Below, one piece after another: positions 19,523 to 29,551 of a stretch of 64,000 nucleotides of DNA (position 1 is the first letter of the stretch; the number at the start of each line of letters is the position of its first letter). The notes under the pieces were generated by a model that saw nothing but the letters and a program-made list of their open reading frames with translations, ran no database searches and had not been told where the DNA came from. The DNA is from Telluria antibiotica (GTDB taxonomy: Bacteria; Pseudomonadota; Gammaproteobacteria; Burkholderiales; Burkholderiaceae_D), in assembly GCF_011682055.1 (NCBI RefSeq), contig NZ_JAAQOM010000001.1, positions 248,001 to 312,000 on the forward strand, in the 5' to 3' direction. Both the position numbers and the translations under genes were made by a program.

Positions 19523-22500
19523 CTATCGCGGTAGGTTCGCATACACGAGCTGGCCGTCCTCCACACGCAGCCGCACGCCCAGGCGCCCCGCCTGCATGTT
19601 CACATCCCAATACTGGCGCGTGAAGTCCGGCTTGGCGCGCGAGAACGCGACGGCCTTGGCCGGATCCGTCTGCAGCAGGTTGAGGAACGTCTTCTGCCAG
19701 GTCTGCTGGTCCGTCACCATCTTCGCCGTCGCCTTCAGCATGTCCGTGTACTGCTGCAGGAAGACGGCGTTGTCGCGGCTGCCGTCGCCGTCGTGGTTCC
19801 AGTCCGCGTTGCCGCTCAGGTAGGCGAAGCGCGCGGCCGGATCGTTCGCGAGGCTCAGCGCGTGGCTGTCGGCGTCGCGCTGGCGCTCGTAGATGTCCGG
19901 ACCGCCGCCGCGGGCCAGGTCCGAGAACACCTGCCCGACCTTGCCCACGTCGACGCCGAAATTCAGCTTCAGTTCCAGGCCGCCGATGCCGATCTGCGCG
20001 CCCAGGTCGAGGCTGACCTCGATGACGCCGTTCGAATAACCAGCACCGACGGTGAAGTTGCCGCCGACCGAGCCCGGCGAGTACACCGTCGCGCCGCCCT
20101 GCACCGCGCCCGCCTCGCCCGAGAAGCCGCCGCTGACGCCCGTCGACGCGCCCACGCCAGCATGCGCGCCCGTCGTCATGGTCAGCACGCCGTTCGTGAC
20201 GCCGTAGTTGTAGCTGGTCGTCGCATACGCGAACGTGCCGGACGTCAGGTTCACGTTGCCGTCCAGGCCGCCGCCCAGGCCGCCGTGGACGCCGGCGCTG
20301 GCATAGGCACCGGCCGTGGCATCGGCCTCGATCTTGACGCCGGTCCTGCCGAGCTTCATCTGCACGCCCGTTTCGGCCTGCGCGCCGACGCTGGCTTCCA
20401 CGGGACCGCTGCTGATCGTGATGTCGACGTGCCCGTCCGCCGTCGCGCTGACGGTCACGCCGCTCACGCCGAACGATGCGAGTGCCGTGGCGACGCCGCT
20501 GGCCTGCGCATTGACGTCGACCGTGCCGCTCGCGAGGTCCGTCCCGGCCGCGCCGCCGACCGCGGCGCTGACGCCGCCCGGACCGACATGGGTTTCGAAG
20601 ACGCTGCCGCTACCGGTGACGGGGCGGTCGTAATCGGGCGTCGGCCTGTTTTCGTGGCCCGTCGTGCGCTTGAAGCCGGAGCCGCCCGGCTGCTCCGCGA
20701 ACTGGGCGCCGCCGGCCTGATAGGTCTCCGCAAAGTTCGACGGATCGGGCGGCGTTACCACCGGCAGCGCCGGCAAGTCCTTGGCCGCCACGAACGGGAG
20801 GCCGAAGCGGCTGTCCTTGTACACGTCGAGAGCGCCGAGGTCGTTCAGGGTGACGGGGATGTTGTAGCGCCCGTGATTCTGCACCGGGAGCAGCCGGTAG
20901 TTGCCTGCGTACTGGCCGGTCAGCCCGATCGCCTCGTAGTAATACCGGCCCTCCTCCAGCGCCGTGCCCAGCCGCGCGTACCCGTCCGCCGGCGCCGGCA
21001 CGTAGATGGCGACCGCCGCGTCGGGCATGGTGTCGCCGTTCGGCAGCGGCACGCCGCCGATCGTCTGCAAGGTCGCCTTGCCGGCATCGCCGATCTGGCC
21101 CTGGCCTTCGATGACGACGCTGCTCGCGGTCGAATAGCGCAGGTAGAGCGGATTGATGGTCAAGGTGCCGGGCAGGTTGCCGCTCGTCGCCAGCGTGTAG
21201 TTCTTCGCCTGCGCGCCGGTCAGGCCGGACACGACTTCGAAGTACTTGCCGACCGGCGTCTTCGCATCGACCGTCATCGGCGCGCCTTTGAGGTCCAGCA
21301 GCACGACCGAGCCTCCCACGTCGTCGCCGGGAATGACGCCGTTGTAGACCGGCTTGCCGATGTCGACGCCCGGCACGAGGGACGTGCAGCTGAAACCGTC
21401 GCAATCCTTGTAGTAGCCGTACTGGCCACTGCCCGCGGAAACGGTCCAGGTCAGCGTCTTGGGCTTGACCGCCCACGTGCCGCCCGTCGCGCCGGTCAGG
21501 ACGTAGTTGCCGGGCTTGGCACCTCCCAGGCTGATCGTGTAGGCATACTCGCCCGCATCCACCAGCTGGTCCAGCACCAGCGTGCGGTTGAAGCCGTTGC
21601 CGATCGACGGTTCCTGCTCCGTCAGCGCCTTGCCCGGCAGGCCGGCCCCGGAGATCACGTACGTCACGGCGTCCTTCGGATAGGTGCCCGCGACGGCGAA
21701 GACGGGCGAGCTGCCATAGGTCGACGTCTGCGTCGCCGGCAGGTGGAGGTCCAGCGGCATGGGCTTGATGACCACGGAGGCCGTCTTGACCAGTGCCGGG
21801 TCGAGAACGTAGTTGGCGGCGGCGGTGCCGCCCAGGTCCGCCAGGCGCACCTGATAGGTGCCCGCGTCCGTGTACAGGTTCGGCTGGATCTGGCTGCCCT
21901 TGCCGTCGACATAGACCTGCTTCACCGTCAGGTCATCTCCGGGCACGATGCCGCTGAGCGTACCCGTCAAGGCCTGCCAGGCATACAGCCCGTTGAGGTC
22001 CGTGTACACGAAGGACGCGCCGGCCGCCGCGCCGCCGATCGCGCGCCGCGCCACCGTCAGGCCGGGCAACTTCGCGGGCACTTCATAGTTCTTCGCGAGC
22101 GCGTCGCTGAGCTGGACGCTGAAGTCATAGGTGCCGGCCGGGACGTGATTCTTCCACCTGGGATCGAAGGATTTGCCCACGTCGGCCGGTGTCGGGGAAG
22201 CGGTCGTGGTGAGCCAGGGGCTCCAGTCCTGCACATCGCCGGGAACGAATCCGGTCACGGTCGGCCTGGTCGGATTGGTGCCGTAGACCATGTCGGTCGG
22301 CCCCGTATAGCTCACGGCCAGCCGCGCCTTGTCCACCTGGACCTTGGCCGTGTTCGACGGCCCGACGGTGAGCGTCATGCCGCTGGCCGAATCGAGCCAG
22401 CTGGTTGCGTCGCGCACGAGCGTGTAATTGCCCGCCGCGCTGCCGGTGAGGCCTGTCGCCTGGTACGTGTAGCTGCCTGCCGGCGTGTGGAAGCCGGCGT

Positions 22501-25500
22501 CGACGGCGTTGCCGGCGCTGTCCAGCAACTGGCCGGCGGCCTGCACGCCCTGCCCCGGCAGCACGCCGTTGAGCAAGGCGGACGGCTGCGGCGTGATGCC
22601 ATACGTGTCTTGCCAGTCCTTGTAGGTCACGCTCACGGGGCGGGGCGTGACGTCGATGCGCCCCACTTCGCCGTTCACGCCCGTGTCGCGCACATAGTAG
22701 TTGGCCGCATCCTGGCCGCCCAGGGCCGCGGTGACGAAGTAGCTGCCGACCGGCTGCTGGCCGGCGAGCGCCGCGGCGGGCCCGCCGGGCAGCTGGATCT
22801 GCGCCGACAGCGAGACCTTGTCGCCGGCGAGCGGCGTGAAGCCCGTCATGCTCGGGTGGGCGCCGCCGCTGCTGCCGTACACCACGCTGTTGACCTGGCT
22901 GCTCCCCATGTCGATGCCGCCCTGCGACAGCAGCGACCAGGACGGCGACACGGCGCGCGGCACAACGGTCAGCAAGGCGATCTCGTTGCCCGTCGTGGCC
23001 AGGCGGTAGTTGCCGGCGTCCGGACCGGACAGGCCCGCGACCTGCGTCGCATACGTGCCGGCGTTCAGGTAGCCGCCGGTGGAATACGAGGCGCCCGCGA
23101 GCGACGCGGCGCCCAGCGACACCCGGTCGTCCGCGAACGCAAGGCCCATGACGTCCGACTGGATGGCGACCTGGCCTTTGACGTCGCCGTACTGGCGCGT
23201 CGCGCTGTCCAGGAACCAGGTCTTGTAGTTGATGGTCTTGGGCACGATGGTGATCAGGCCATCTGACGAGCCGACGCTCGTCACGCTGTAGTTGCCCGCA
23301 TCGCGGCCCTGCAGCCCGAGGATCAGCGACACGGGGAACGGATAGTCGCCGACCTGGCGCTTGGCGACGGTATTGGTCCAGCTGCCTTGCAGGATGATCG
23401 GCAACGTGACGTCGTCGCCGGAAAGCACGCCGTTCAGCGTGTTGTGCAGGTCGACGCCGTTGACGACGGCGCCGTACTCGTACGTGCCGGTGGGACCGGT
23501 ATAGGTGAGCACCTTCGGCTTGACCGTCAAGGTGGCCGTGCCGGTATTGTTCTGCAGCGTGTAGTTCGGATTGCTGTCCACCTGCGCGGTGGCCTGCACG
23601 GTGTAGGTGCCGGCCGGCGTGCGGTCGCTCAGCGCGACCGCGCTCCCGTTCTTCGACAGCGAGACCTGGGCGTGAATGCCGAGCGTATCGCTCCCCACCA
23701 GGCCGTCCAGCGCCACGGCGGGCGCGCCCAACGTGCCGTACACGGACTGGCTGTCCTTGACGACCAGGCTCAAAGGCTTGGGCGCAATCGTCAGCTGGCC
23801 GGTGACGTTGCCCGTCGCGACGGACACGTAATTGCCGCCCGCCGCGCCGCCGAAGCCCGTCACGCCCGCCGTGTACGTGCCCACGCCGGGCAGCGCGATG
23901 CCGGCGCCGTGGCCGTCCAGGGCCTGCACTCGCGGCACCACGTCGTCGCCCGGCAGCGCGCCCGTCAGCGTGACGGGATTGCCCGGGGCGTTGCCGTACA
24001 AGGCCGTACCGCTGCCGACGGTCCAGCTGACCGGGCGCTTCGCGATCGTCACCGTGCCGTTCGTGTTGCCGGTGTTGCTCAGGACGTAGTTGTCGCCGCT
24101 GTGCGGGATCCACACCCCTTCCACACTGTACGTGCCGGCCGGCGCGCGAGCGTCGATCGCGGTGGCGCCGAACGCCGTGAGGTTGCGGACGTATGGCCGG
24201 ACATCGAAGACGTCGCCGGCGAGCACGCCGTTCAGCGTCAACCCGGGCACCGCACCGCCGTCGCCATAGGTCACGTTCAGCGAACCGGTCGCATACGTCA
24301 CGACCTTTGGCGCCACGGTGACCACGGCGTTCTGGTTGCCGGAGAGGTCGAGGATATAGTTGCCGGCGCCCGTTCCGCCCAGTCGCCCGAGTCCCAGCTC
24401 GTACTGTCCCACGGACGGCTTGCCGGAAGGCGACGGGTCGCCCGTCACGGTCTGGCGCACGATCTGCGCGACGCCGGCGACGTCGTCGCCATTGATCACG
24501 CCGGTCAACGCCGGCACCGGCAAGTCCTGGCCGTACTCCTGGGTGCTGCTCGTGCCGGCCCAATGCACGGGCTTGCGCGCCACGACCATCGCCGCGCCGG
24601 GCGCCGAGCCGGCCAGCGTGTAGTTGGTCGCATCCGCGCCCGCCACGCTCGTGATGGATTGCGTGTACGTGCCGGCCGGGGTGGTGGCCGTGGTCGATCC
24701 CGTCAACCGCGCGCCGTTGACGTCGATGCCGACGGCACCCGGCGTGACAGCGTCCCCGGGCAGCACGTTGTTGAAGGTCACGGCACCCAGCGCGGCCGGC
24801 GAACCGTACGTGCTGCCGGCGGCGGCGACGGCGTAGTCCAGCACGCGCGGCGTGACGGTGAACGGCGTGTCCAGGTTGCCGCTGGCGGCGATGCGGTAGT
24901 TCGCCGCATCCGCCCCGCTCAAGCCGGCGACGACGTAGTCGTAGCTGCCGACCTTGAGGCGCCCCGCGGGCACGGCCACGCCGCCGGACATGACGGCCGG
25001 CACCGGCGCGACCGTGTCGCCGGCCAGCACGCCGTTGAGGCTGGCCGATTCGTAGCCCGTGTCGCCATAGACCAGCGTCGGGCTGTGGAACGTGTCGTAG
25101 GTCACCGTCTTCGGCGCGACGGCCAAGGTGCCGGTCCAGGAACCGGGCGCCAGCGTGTAGTTGCCGGCGGCGGCGCCGGACAGGCCCGTCACCGCGTACG
25201 GCCAGGTGCCTGCCGCCGTCCGGTCGCTGAAGCCGTAGCCGGCGCCGACGGCATTCAGCACCTGCCCGGCGCCGCCGTTCAGCGTGCCGAGCACGGACAG
25301 CGTGTCGTTGTTCACGACGTTGGACAGCGTGACGACGGACGCCGCCGTGCCGTACGTGCCCTGCACCGCGCCCACGTTCGCGGTGACGGTGCGGCGCGTG
25401 ACGGTCAACGGGATCGCGACCGGCGTCATGTCGATGAAGTAGCCGCCGGACAGGCCGCCGTTGAACGCCAGGCCGGCAGTGCCGCCAAGGGTCAAGGTAT

Positions 25501-27760
25501 GGCTGCCCGCGTTGGCCGTGACACCGGGACCGCTGGCCGCCAGCGAGCCCGCGGCCAGGATGTCGCCCATTGCGTCGGGTGCCGTGCCCGACGTCACGTG
25601 CAGCAGCGGCGTGCCCAGGGACGCCGCGTCCGGGTCGGCATCGCCGTACACGCGGCTCGTGCCCGCATTGATGCCGTCGCCCAGCGCCAGGCGCGTGGCC
25701 TGCCCGCCGTTCAACTGGCCGAAGCGTGTGATGGTCCCGTTCTCGACGAACTTGAACGCCCCTTCGCCGCGCAGCGCGTCCGTGGCTTCCGTGGTCCAGT
25801 TCACGCGGTTGCCGCTCAGCGTGGCCGATGCGGCCGACACGCTCAGGTTGCCCGTCAGCGTGATGTTGCCCGCGACCGTGACGTCGCCGGTGAGCGTGAT
25901 GTAAGGCGCCAGGCCGCCGTTCGTTGCGCCGGGCGCGATCGCGGCGGACAAGCCGTTGCCGCTGTAGCTGCCCAGGAAGATGCCGCCCGCGTCGCGCTCC
26001 GTATTGCCGGCGCCGTCGGACAACGTCAACGTCAGCTTGCCGTTGCTGTTGATGAAGTTCGCGCCGCCCAGGTTGATCTGGGCCATGCCCGCGCCGCGCT
26101 CGCTGTCCACCACGCCGTGGGCCGCGGTGTCGTTGGCGACGATGGACCAGTCGGCATCGGCCGTGCCGAACACGCCGTTCAAGGTGACGGAGCGGCCGGC
26201 CGCCAGCGACAACGCACCGGCGGCCTGGTTGAACGGACGCGTGACGACGGCGCTGAAGGTGTTCCACTCGATGTCCTGGCTGGCCTTCAGGCTCACGCTC
26301 GTGCCGCTTCCCAGCAGCGACACGAGGTCGGCCGAGTACAGGTGACTCACGCCGCCCGGATTGTCGCCGTAGCCGATATCGCCCGCGGCGCCGCCCGGCA
26401 CGTCGTCTATCTGGATGTCCTGCGGGTCGAGCAGCAGCTTGCCGCCCTTGCCGAGCGCGATGCGATTCAGCGCGACCGACTGCACGGTCGATGCCGACGA
26501 CACTTCCACGGCACCCGCGGCCTTGGCGCCGCCCGCCGCGATGCTGCCCTGCATGGTCGTCGCCTTGTCGCTCCACACGACGACGGTGCCGCCCTCGCCC
26601 GCCGCGCCGTGCGCGGACACGTCGATCCGGCTGGCCGCATCCACGGTCGTCGTGGACGCATTGGCCGGTGCGGCCGCCGTGCCGAAGCGGCCGACGTAGC
26701 GCTGCGCATCCTCCGACGCCGGCGGCTGTGCCTTCCCGCCCTGGAACGTGCCGCCCACGCGCACGAGGCCACCCCGCTCGGCCCCGGTGGCATCGAGCCG
26801 AGCGCCGGCCAGCGCCACCTGCGCGCCGCCGACGTCGATGCGCCCCGCCACGCCTTGCGCGGCGGACGTGTCGAGCGTGCCGGACACGCGCACCGCGCCG
26901 CCGTCGCCCCCTTCCAGCACGATCGCGCCGTCGTGGCCCGACACGGTGCGCGCGCGGATCGTGCCCGGCATGTTCACCGCTTCGCGCAACGCGTCGCTCA
27001 CGGTGGACGCCTTCAGCATCACGACGCCGCCGTCCGCCTCGATCACGCCTTGATTGCTCACCAGCGCCTGCCCGTCCGCGCTCTTCGCGTCGGCCGGCAG
27101 CAGCACCTGCAGATAGCCGTCGCCGGACAGGTCCAGCGTCGCCGCTTGCGCCGCGCCCAGCGCGACCTTGCCCAGCGGCGCGCTGATCACGCCTTCGTTG
27201 CCGGCACTGGACCCGAGCAGCGCCACGTTACCGCCCGGCCCCGTGACGATGCGGCCCCGGTTGACGACGGCGCCCCCTTTGCCGCTGAAGACGTTGCGGC
27301 CCGCCATGAAGTCGTCTTCCGACATCCCCAGCGTGGATGCGACGAAGCCGGCGCGCGTGTCGACGACGCCGGTCGCCGAAATCGCAATGCCGTTCTGGTT
27401 GATCAGGAACACGGAGCCGTTGGCCTTCAGGGTGCCGGCGATGTCGGTCGGCGTCGCGCCCTTGACGACGTTCAGCGTCGCCGCGCCGGCGTCAGGCTGG
27501 ACGAAGCTGACCGTGTTCCCCTGTCCGATATTGAACGAGGACCAGTTGACGACGCCGCGCTGCGAGTCCTGGCGCACGACCAGTGCGTTCGCGTTCGGCG
27601 TGTTGATGGTGACCTTGCCCGCCGTGACCGTCGCTCCCGTCGGCAGCGCTTGCGCATACGTGGGCAGCGGCGCGGCGAGCGGCAGGCTGGCCGCGACCAT
27701 CATCGGCCAGGCCATGTCGCGCCGTACGCGCGAGCTGCGCAGGATGGTTTTTTTTCTCAA
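19523..27760 (-). CDS. TpsA exoprotein with MBG/YDG repeat stalk
   Basis: 2,745 residues. A cleaved signal (about 1-36, ending TYAQA) is followed by a two-partner-secretion domain at about 37-290 with the NPNGI-like INQNGIAI and the GMSEDDFMAGRNVF stretch found in FhaB/HMW1-type proteins. A beta-helix region continues to about 790. Then come roughly 15-16 MBG/YDG repeats to about 2300, each built as xxYG, then LxGVLxGD, then AAGTYxxxxxGLxGxxAxNYxL. A Gly/Ala-rich region follows (about 2400-2610) and a charged C-terminal part. It should be exported by the adjacent TpsB as an adhesin or matrix fibre. The start is TTG overlapping the tpsB stop. Confidence 0.92.
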   Translation of the reverse strand: MRKKTILRSSRVRRDMAWPMMVAASLPLAAPLPTYAQALPTGATVTAGKVTINTPNANALVVRQDSQRGVVNWSSFNIGQGNTVSFVQPDAGAATLNVVKGATPTDIAGTLKANGSVFLINQNGIAISATGVVDTRAGFVASTLGMSEDDFMAGRNVFSGKGGAVVNRGRIVTGPGGNVALLGSSAGNEGVISAPLGKVALGAAQAATLDLSGDGYLQVLLPADAKSADGQALVSNQGVIEADGGVVMLKASTVSDALREAVNMPGTIRARTVSGHDGAIVLEGGDGGAVRVSGTLDTSAAQGVAGRIDVGGAQVALAGARLDATGAERGGLVRVGGTFQGGKAQPPASEDAQRYVGRFGTAAAPANASTTTVDAASRIDVSAHGAAGEGGTVVVWSDKATTMQGSIAAGGAKAAGAVEVSSASTVQSVALNRIALGKGGKLLLDPQDIQIDDVPGGAAGDIGYGDNPGGVSHLYSADLVSLLGSGTSVSLKASQDIEWNTFSAVVTRPFNQAAGALSLAAGRSVTLNGVFGTADADWSIVANDTAAHGVVDSERGAGMAQINLGGANFINSNGKLTLTLSDGAGNTERDAGGIFLGSYSGNGLSAAIAPGATNGGLAPYITLTGDVTVAGNITLTGNLSVSAASATLSGNRVNWTTEATDALRGEGAFKFVENGTITRFGQLNGGQATRLALGDGINAGTSRVYGDADPDAASLGTPLLHVTSGTAPDAMGDILAAGSLAASGPGVTANAGSHTLTLGGTAGLAFNGGLSGGYFIDMTPVAIPLTVTRRTVTANVGAVQGTYGTAASVVTLSNVVNNDTLSVLGTLNGGAGQVLNAVGAGYGFSDRTAAGTWPYAVTGLSGAAAGNYTLAPGSWTGTLAVAPKTVTYDTFHSPTLVYGDTGYESASLNGVLAGDTVAPVPAVMSGGVAVPAGRLKVGSYDYVVAGLSGADAANYRIAASGNLDTPFTVTPRVLDYAVAAAGSTYGSPAALGAVTFNNVLPGDAVTPGAVGIDVNGARLTGSTTATTPAGTYTQSITSVAGADATNYTLAGSAPGAAMVVARKPVHWAGTSSTQEYGQDLPVPALTGVINGDDVAGVAQIVRQTVTGDPSPSGKPSVGQYELGLGRLGGTGAGNYILDLSGNQNAVVTVAPKVVTYATGSLNVTYGDGGAVPGLTLNGVLAGDVFDVRPYVRNLTAFGATAIDARAPAGTYSVEGVWIPHSGDNYVLSNTGNTNGTVTIAKRPVSWTVGSGTALYGNAPGNPVTLTGALPGDDVVPRVQALDGHGAGIALPGVGTYTAGVTGFGGAAGGNYVSVATGNVTGQLTIAPKPLSLVVKDSQSVYGTLGAPAVALDGLVGSDTLGIHAQVSLSKNGSAVALSDRTPAGTYTVQATAQVDSNPNYTLQNNTGTATLTVKPKVLTYTGPTGTYEYGAVVNGVDLHNTLNGVLSGDDVTLPIILQGSWTNTVAKRQVGDYPFPVSLILGLQGRDAGNYSVTSVGSSDGLITIVPKTINYKTWFLDSATRQYGDVKGQVAIQSDVMGLAFADDRVSLGAASLAGASYSTGGYLNAGTYATQVAGLSGPDAGNYRLATTGNEIALLTVVPRAVSPSWSLLSQGGIDMGSSQVNSVVYGSSGGAHPSMTGFTPLAGDKVSLSAQIQLPGGPAAALAGQQPVGSYFVTAALGGQDAANYYVRDTGVNGEVGRIDVTPRPVSVTYKDWQDTYGITPQPSALLNGVLPGQGVQAAGQLLDSAGNAVDAGFHTPAGSYTYQATGLTGSAAGNYTLVRDATSWLDSASGMTLTVGPSNTAKVQVDKARLAVSYTGPTDMVYGTNPTRPTVTGFVPGDVQDWSPWLTTTASPTPADVGKSFDPRWKNHVPAGTYDFSVQLSDALAKNYEVPAKLPGLTVARRAIGGAAAGASFVYTDLNGLYAWQALTGTLSGIVPGDDLTVKQVYVDGKGSQIQPNLYTDAGTYQVRLADLGGTAAANYVLDPALVKTASVVIKPMPLDLHLPATQTSTYGSSPVFAVAGTYPKDAVTYVISGAGLPGKALTEQEPSIGNGFNRTLVLDQLVDAGEYAYTISLGGAKPGNYVLTGATGGTWAVKPKTLTWTVSAGSGQYGYYKDCDGFSCTSLVPGVDIGKPVYNGVIPGDDVGGSVVLLDLKGAPMTVDAKTPVGKYFEVVSGLTGAQAKNYTLATSGNLPGTLTINPLYLRYSTASSVVIEGQGQIGDAGKATLQTIGGVPLPNGDTMPDAAVAIYVPAPADGYARLGTALEEGRYYYEAIGLTGQYAGNYRLLPVQNHGRYNIPVTLNDLGALDVYKDSRFGLPFVAAKDLPALPVVTPPDPSNFAETYQAGGAQFAEQPGGSGFKRTTGHENRPTPDYDRPVTGSGSVFETHVGPGGVSAAVGGAAGTDLASGTVDVNAQASGVATALASFGVSGVTVSATADGHVDITISSGPVEASVGAQAETGVQMKLGRTGVKIEADATAGAYASAGVHGGLGGGLDGNVNLTSGTFAYATTSYNYGVTNGVLTMTTGAHAGVGASTGVSGGFSGEAGAVQGGATVYSPGSVGGNFTVGAGYSNGVIEVSLDLGAQIGIGGLELKLNFGVDVGKVGQVFSDLARGGGPDIYERQRDADSHALSLANDPAARFAYLSGNADWNHDGDGSRDNAVFLQQYTDMLKATAKMVTDQQTWQKTFLNLLQTDPAKAVAFSRAKPDFTRQYWDVNMQAGRLGVRLRVEDGQLVYANLPR
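20500..25400 (-). repeat. MBG/YDG protein-repeat array within TpsA
   Basis: At protein level about 15-16 units of 80-110 residues recur, each opening with a strand such as VTYDT, VSWTV or LSLVV, a YG dipeptide, a LNGVLxGD-like motif and a GLSGxxAxNY motif. DNA identity between units is low, so the array is old and not a recent tandem expansion. The units are beta-rich and normally form a long stalk. Confidence 0.75.
27748..27760 (-). promoter_or_regulatory. TTG start overlapping tpsB stop, with A8 run
   Basis: On the minus strand the tpsB stop TGA (27759-27757) overlaps a TTG start for tpsA (27760-27758). AGG lies about seven bases upstream of the TTG. Codons 2-5 contain a run of eight A (27755-27748). 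The next in-frame Met is residue 16 (27715), still upstream of the hydrophobic signal core, so a downstream start is possible. Confidence 0.6.
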
Positions 27761-29478
27761 AATTGCACCTGTGCTTTAAAGAAGGCCTGGCTCGTGTGGC
27801 GGCCGCTCGGTGTGATCGATGCGCGGCCCCATTCCGCGGACAGGCTGACGTCGCGCCAGCCGGAACGCAGGCCGCCCCCCCACGAGGTGGCATGGCTCTG
27901 CGCCGTGACGCCGGGGAGGCGCGTGTAAGGGCGGGCGCACGCCCAGTAGCCATACGGCAGGACGGCGACGGCGCCCGGCAAGGCCCATAGACGGGCCACT
28001 TCCTGGCGCAGCACCCAGCCGCCGTCGTCGGACAGCGCGCCGGCCGTCAGCGCGGACAAGCCGTCCTCGCCATCCATGCCGAAGATCTCCGCGCTGGGCA
28101 GCACGCCGCGCATCGCCTTCTGCGCCCGCAGTACCGTGTGGCCCTGCAGGCCCCATTCCAGCGGCGCGTCGTAGCTTGCGTTCGCTTCCACCTTGGTGAA
28201 GGCCGCCGTGGCGCCGGGGCGCGACATCGGCAGGCCGGTCTCGTCGATCTCGGCACTCCCGCGCCCGCCGAAGCGGCCCGTGCCTTGCGACAGCGTGGCG
28301 CCGGCGCGCGCCTGGCCGCCGGCGGCGGCGCCGCTCCAGTCGGCGGAAAAACGGGCGACGCGCAACCGGTCGAGGTCTTGCGTGAACTGGAAGAACGGCA
28401 GCGAATCGCTCTGGCGGCTCGCTTCCACAACGCCGGTCAGGGTCAGCTCCTGCGACCGCGTGACGATGGCCGGATAGATCAGGCGCAGCGACCAGCGCTT
28501 CAACTGGCTGCGCGACGCCAGGGGCACGATCGGCGCGCGCGGCCGCGTGTCCGACACGGTGAGTTCGGGATTCAGGCTGAGGCCATTGTCCAGCAGCGGC
28601 ACGATCAAGCCCCCGCCCGCCACACGGCGCCGCGCATCGGCATGGAAGGCCGTGCCCAGCGGGTAGCCGCCGGACACGTACAGGTATGCCTGTTCACCCA
28701 GGCCGAGCGGCTGGTTGGCGCGCACCTGCGCCGTGAACGCCCAGGGACCGATGGCGTCGGACTGGCGATTGTCGGACGAGACGCTGGCCGCCAGCGGCAC
28801 CAGGTTCCCTTGCAGCACGAGCACGGTGCCGCCGGTTTCGCGCCCCGCGCCCAGCGCGCTGCGCAGCCCGAGGCCCGGGCCGCGGCCCGCCAGCGTGAGT
28901 GCGCGCTCCAGTTCCTCGTCGCGCAGATGGCGCCGCCCGACCAGCGGCTGCAATGCCCTGGCGACCGCCTTGCGGGCGTGGGCGGGAACGGCGTCCAGGT
29001 TCAGGCTTTCGATGAAGCCGTCGAGCACCGTGATCCGCACTGCGGCATCGTCCGCCACCGACTGCGGCGGGATCACGACGCGTACCAGCGGATACCCGGC
29101 GTCCCTGTACAGCGCCTCGATGGCGTCGCCCAGCGCGTACAGGTCGGCCACGGAAATACGCTGGCCGCGCAGCGGCGCGACCAGGCGCTCGGTCGGGTCC
29201 GCGAACCCGTCGAACCCGTCCTGCACGCGTACCTCGCCCAGGCGCACGAACAGCTTGTCCGCATTGGGCGGCGGCGCCGAGCGCAGCGGCTGCGGCGGCA
29301 AGGCGAGCGGCGGCTGGACCGGCGCCTCCGGGCGCAGGTCGCGCGGCGTCACTTGCGGCGCCTGCGGTACCTGTTGTTGAGCGATCGCCGCGCCATGAGA
29401 CAGCCCGATCAGGGCAAGGGTGAGCAGTGGGAATGGAAACTGGCGGCACAGCCGGCCGGGATCGAGGTCGACGGACAT
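27757..29478 (-). CDS. TpsB two-partner-secretion outer-membrane transporter
   Basis: 573 residues from ATG 29478, chosen because it starts a signal peptide (cleavage near AIA-QQQ, residue 32); the longer upstream frame crosses the control region. After a Pro/Gln-rich linker come POTRA-type segments, with LYALGDAIEALYRDAGYPLVRVVIPPQ and VRITVLDGFIESLNLD near 125-175. A 16-stranded FhaC-type barrel follows (about 230-573), ending in the aromatic C-terminus AQVQF typical of outer-membrane barrels. It would thread the TpsA protein across the outer membrane. It is translationally coupled to tpsA by a four-base overlap. Confidence 0.93.
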   Translation of the reverse strand: MSVDLDPGRLCRQFPFPLLTLALIGLSHGAAIAQQQVPQAPQVTPRDLRPEAPVQPPLALPPQPLRSAPPPNADKLFVRLGEVRVQDGFDGFADPTERLVAPLRGQRISVADLYALGDAIEALYRDAGYPLVRVVIPPQSVADDAAVRITVLDGFIESLNLDAVPAHARKAVARALQPLVGRRHLRDEELERALTLAGRGPGLGLRSALGAGRETGGTVLVLQGNLVPLAASVSSDNRQSDAIGPWAFTAQVRANQPLGLGEQAYLYVSGGYPLGTAFHADARRRVAGGGLIVPLLDNGLSLNPELTVSDTRPRAPIVPLASRSQLKRWSLRLIYPAIVTRSQELTLTGVVEASRQSDSLPFFQFTQDLDRLRVARFSADWSGAAAGGQARAGATLSQGTGRFGGRGSAEIDETGLPMSRPGATAAFTKVEANASYDAPLEWGLQGHTVLRAQKAMRGVLPSAEIFGMDGEDGLSALTAGALSDDGGWVLRQEVARLWALPGAVAVLPYGYWACARPYTRLPGVTAQSHATSWGGGLRSGWRDVSLSAEWGRASITPSGRHTSQAFFKAQVQF

Positions 29479-29551
29479 TCGGGTGGGCAGTGGGCCGGAA
29501 GGCCGCGCGTTGTAAACAGGCAATATCGTAGGCACAATAAATGTCGCTGTA

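Noticed and set aside
20500..25400. Regular spacing of similar segments that might suggest a CRISPR or DNA satellite array
   Set aside because: The repetition is at protein level only (YG, GVLxGD, AxNY motifs), with units of 240-330 bases and low DNA identity.
19793..27928. Two plus-strand open frames of 1,157 and 1,513 codons opposite tpsA
   Set aside because: Low-complexity Arg/Ala/Val/His-rich translations without motifs. The minus strand encodes a clear TPS exoprotein with repeats, so these are antisense shadows.
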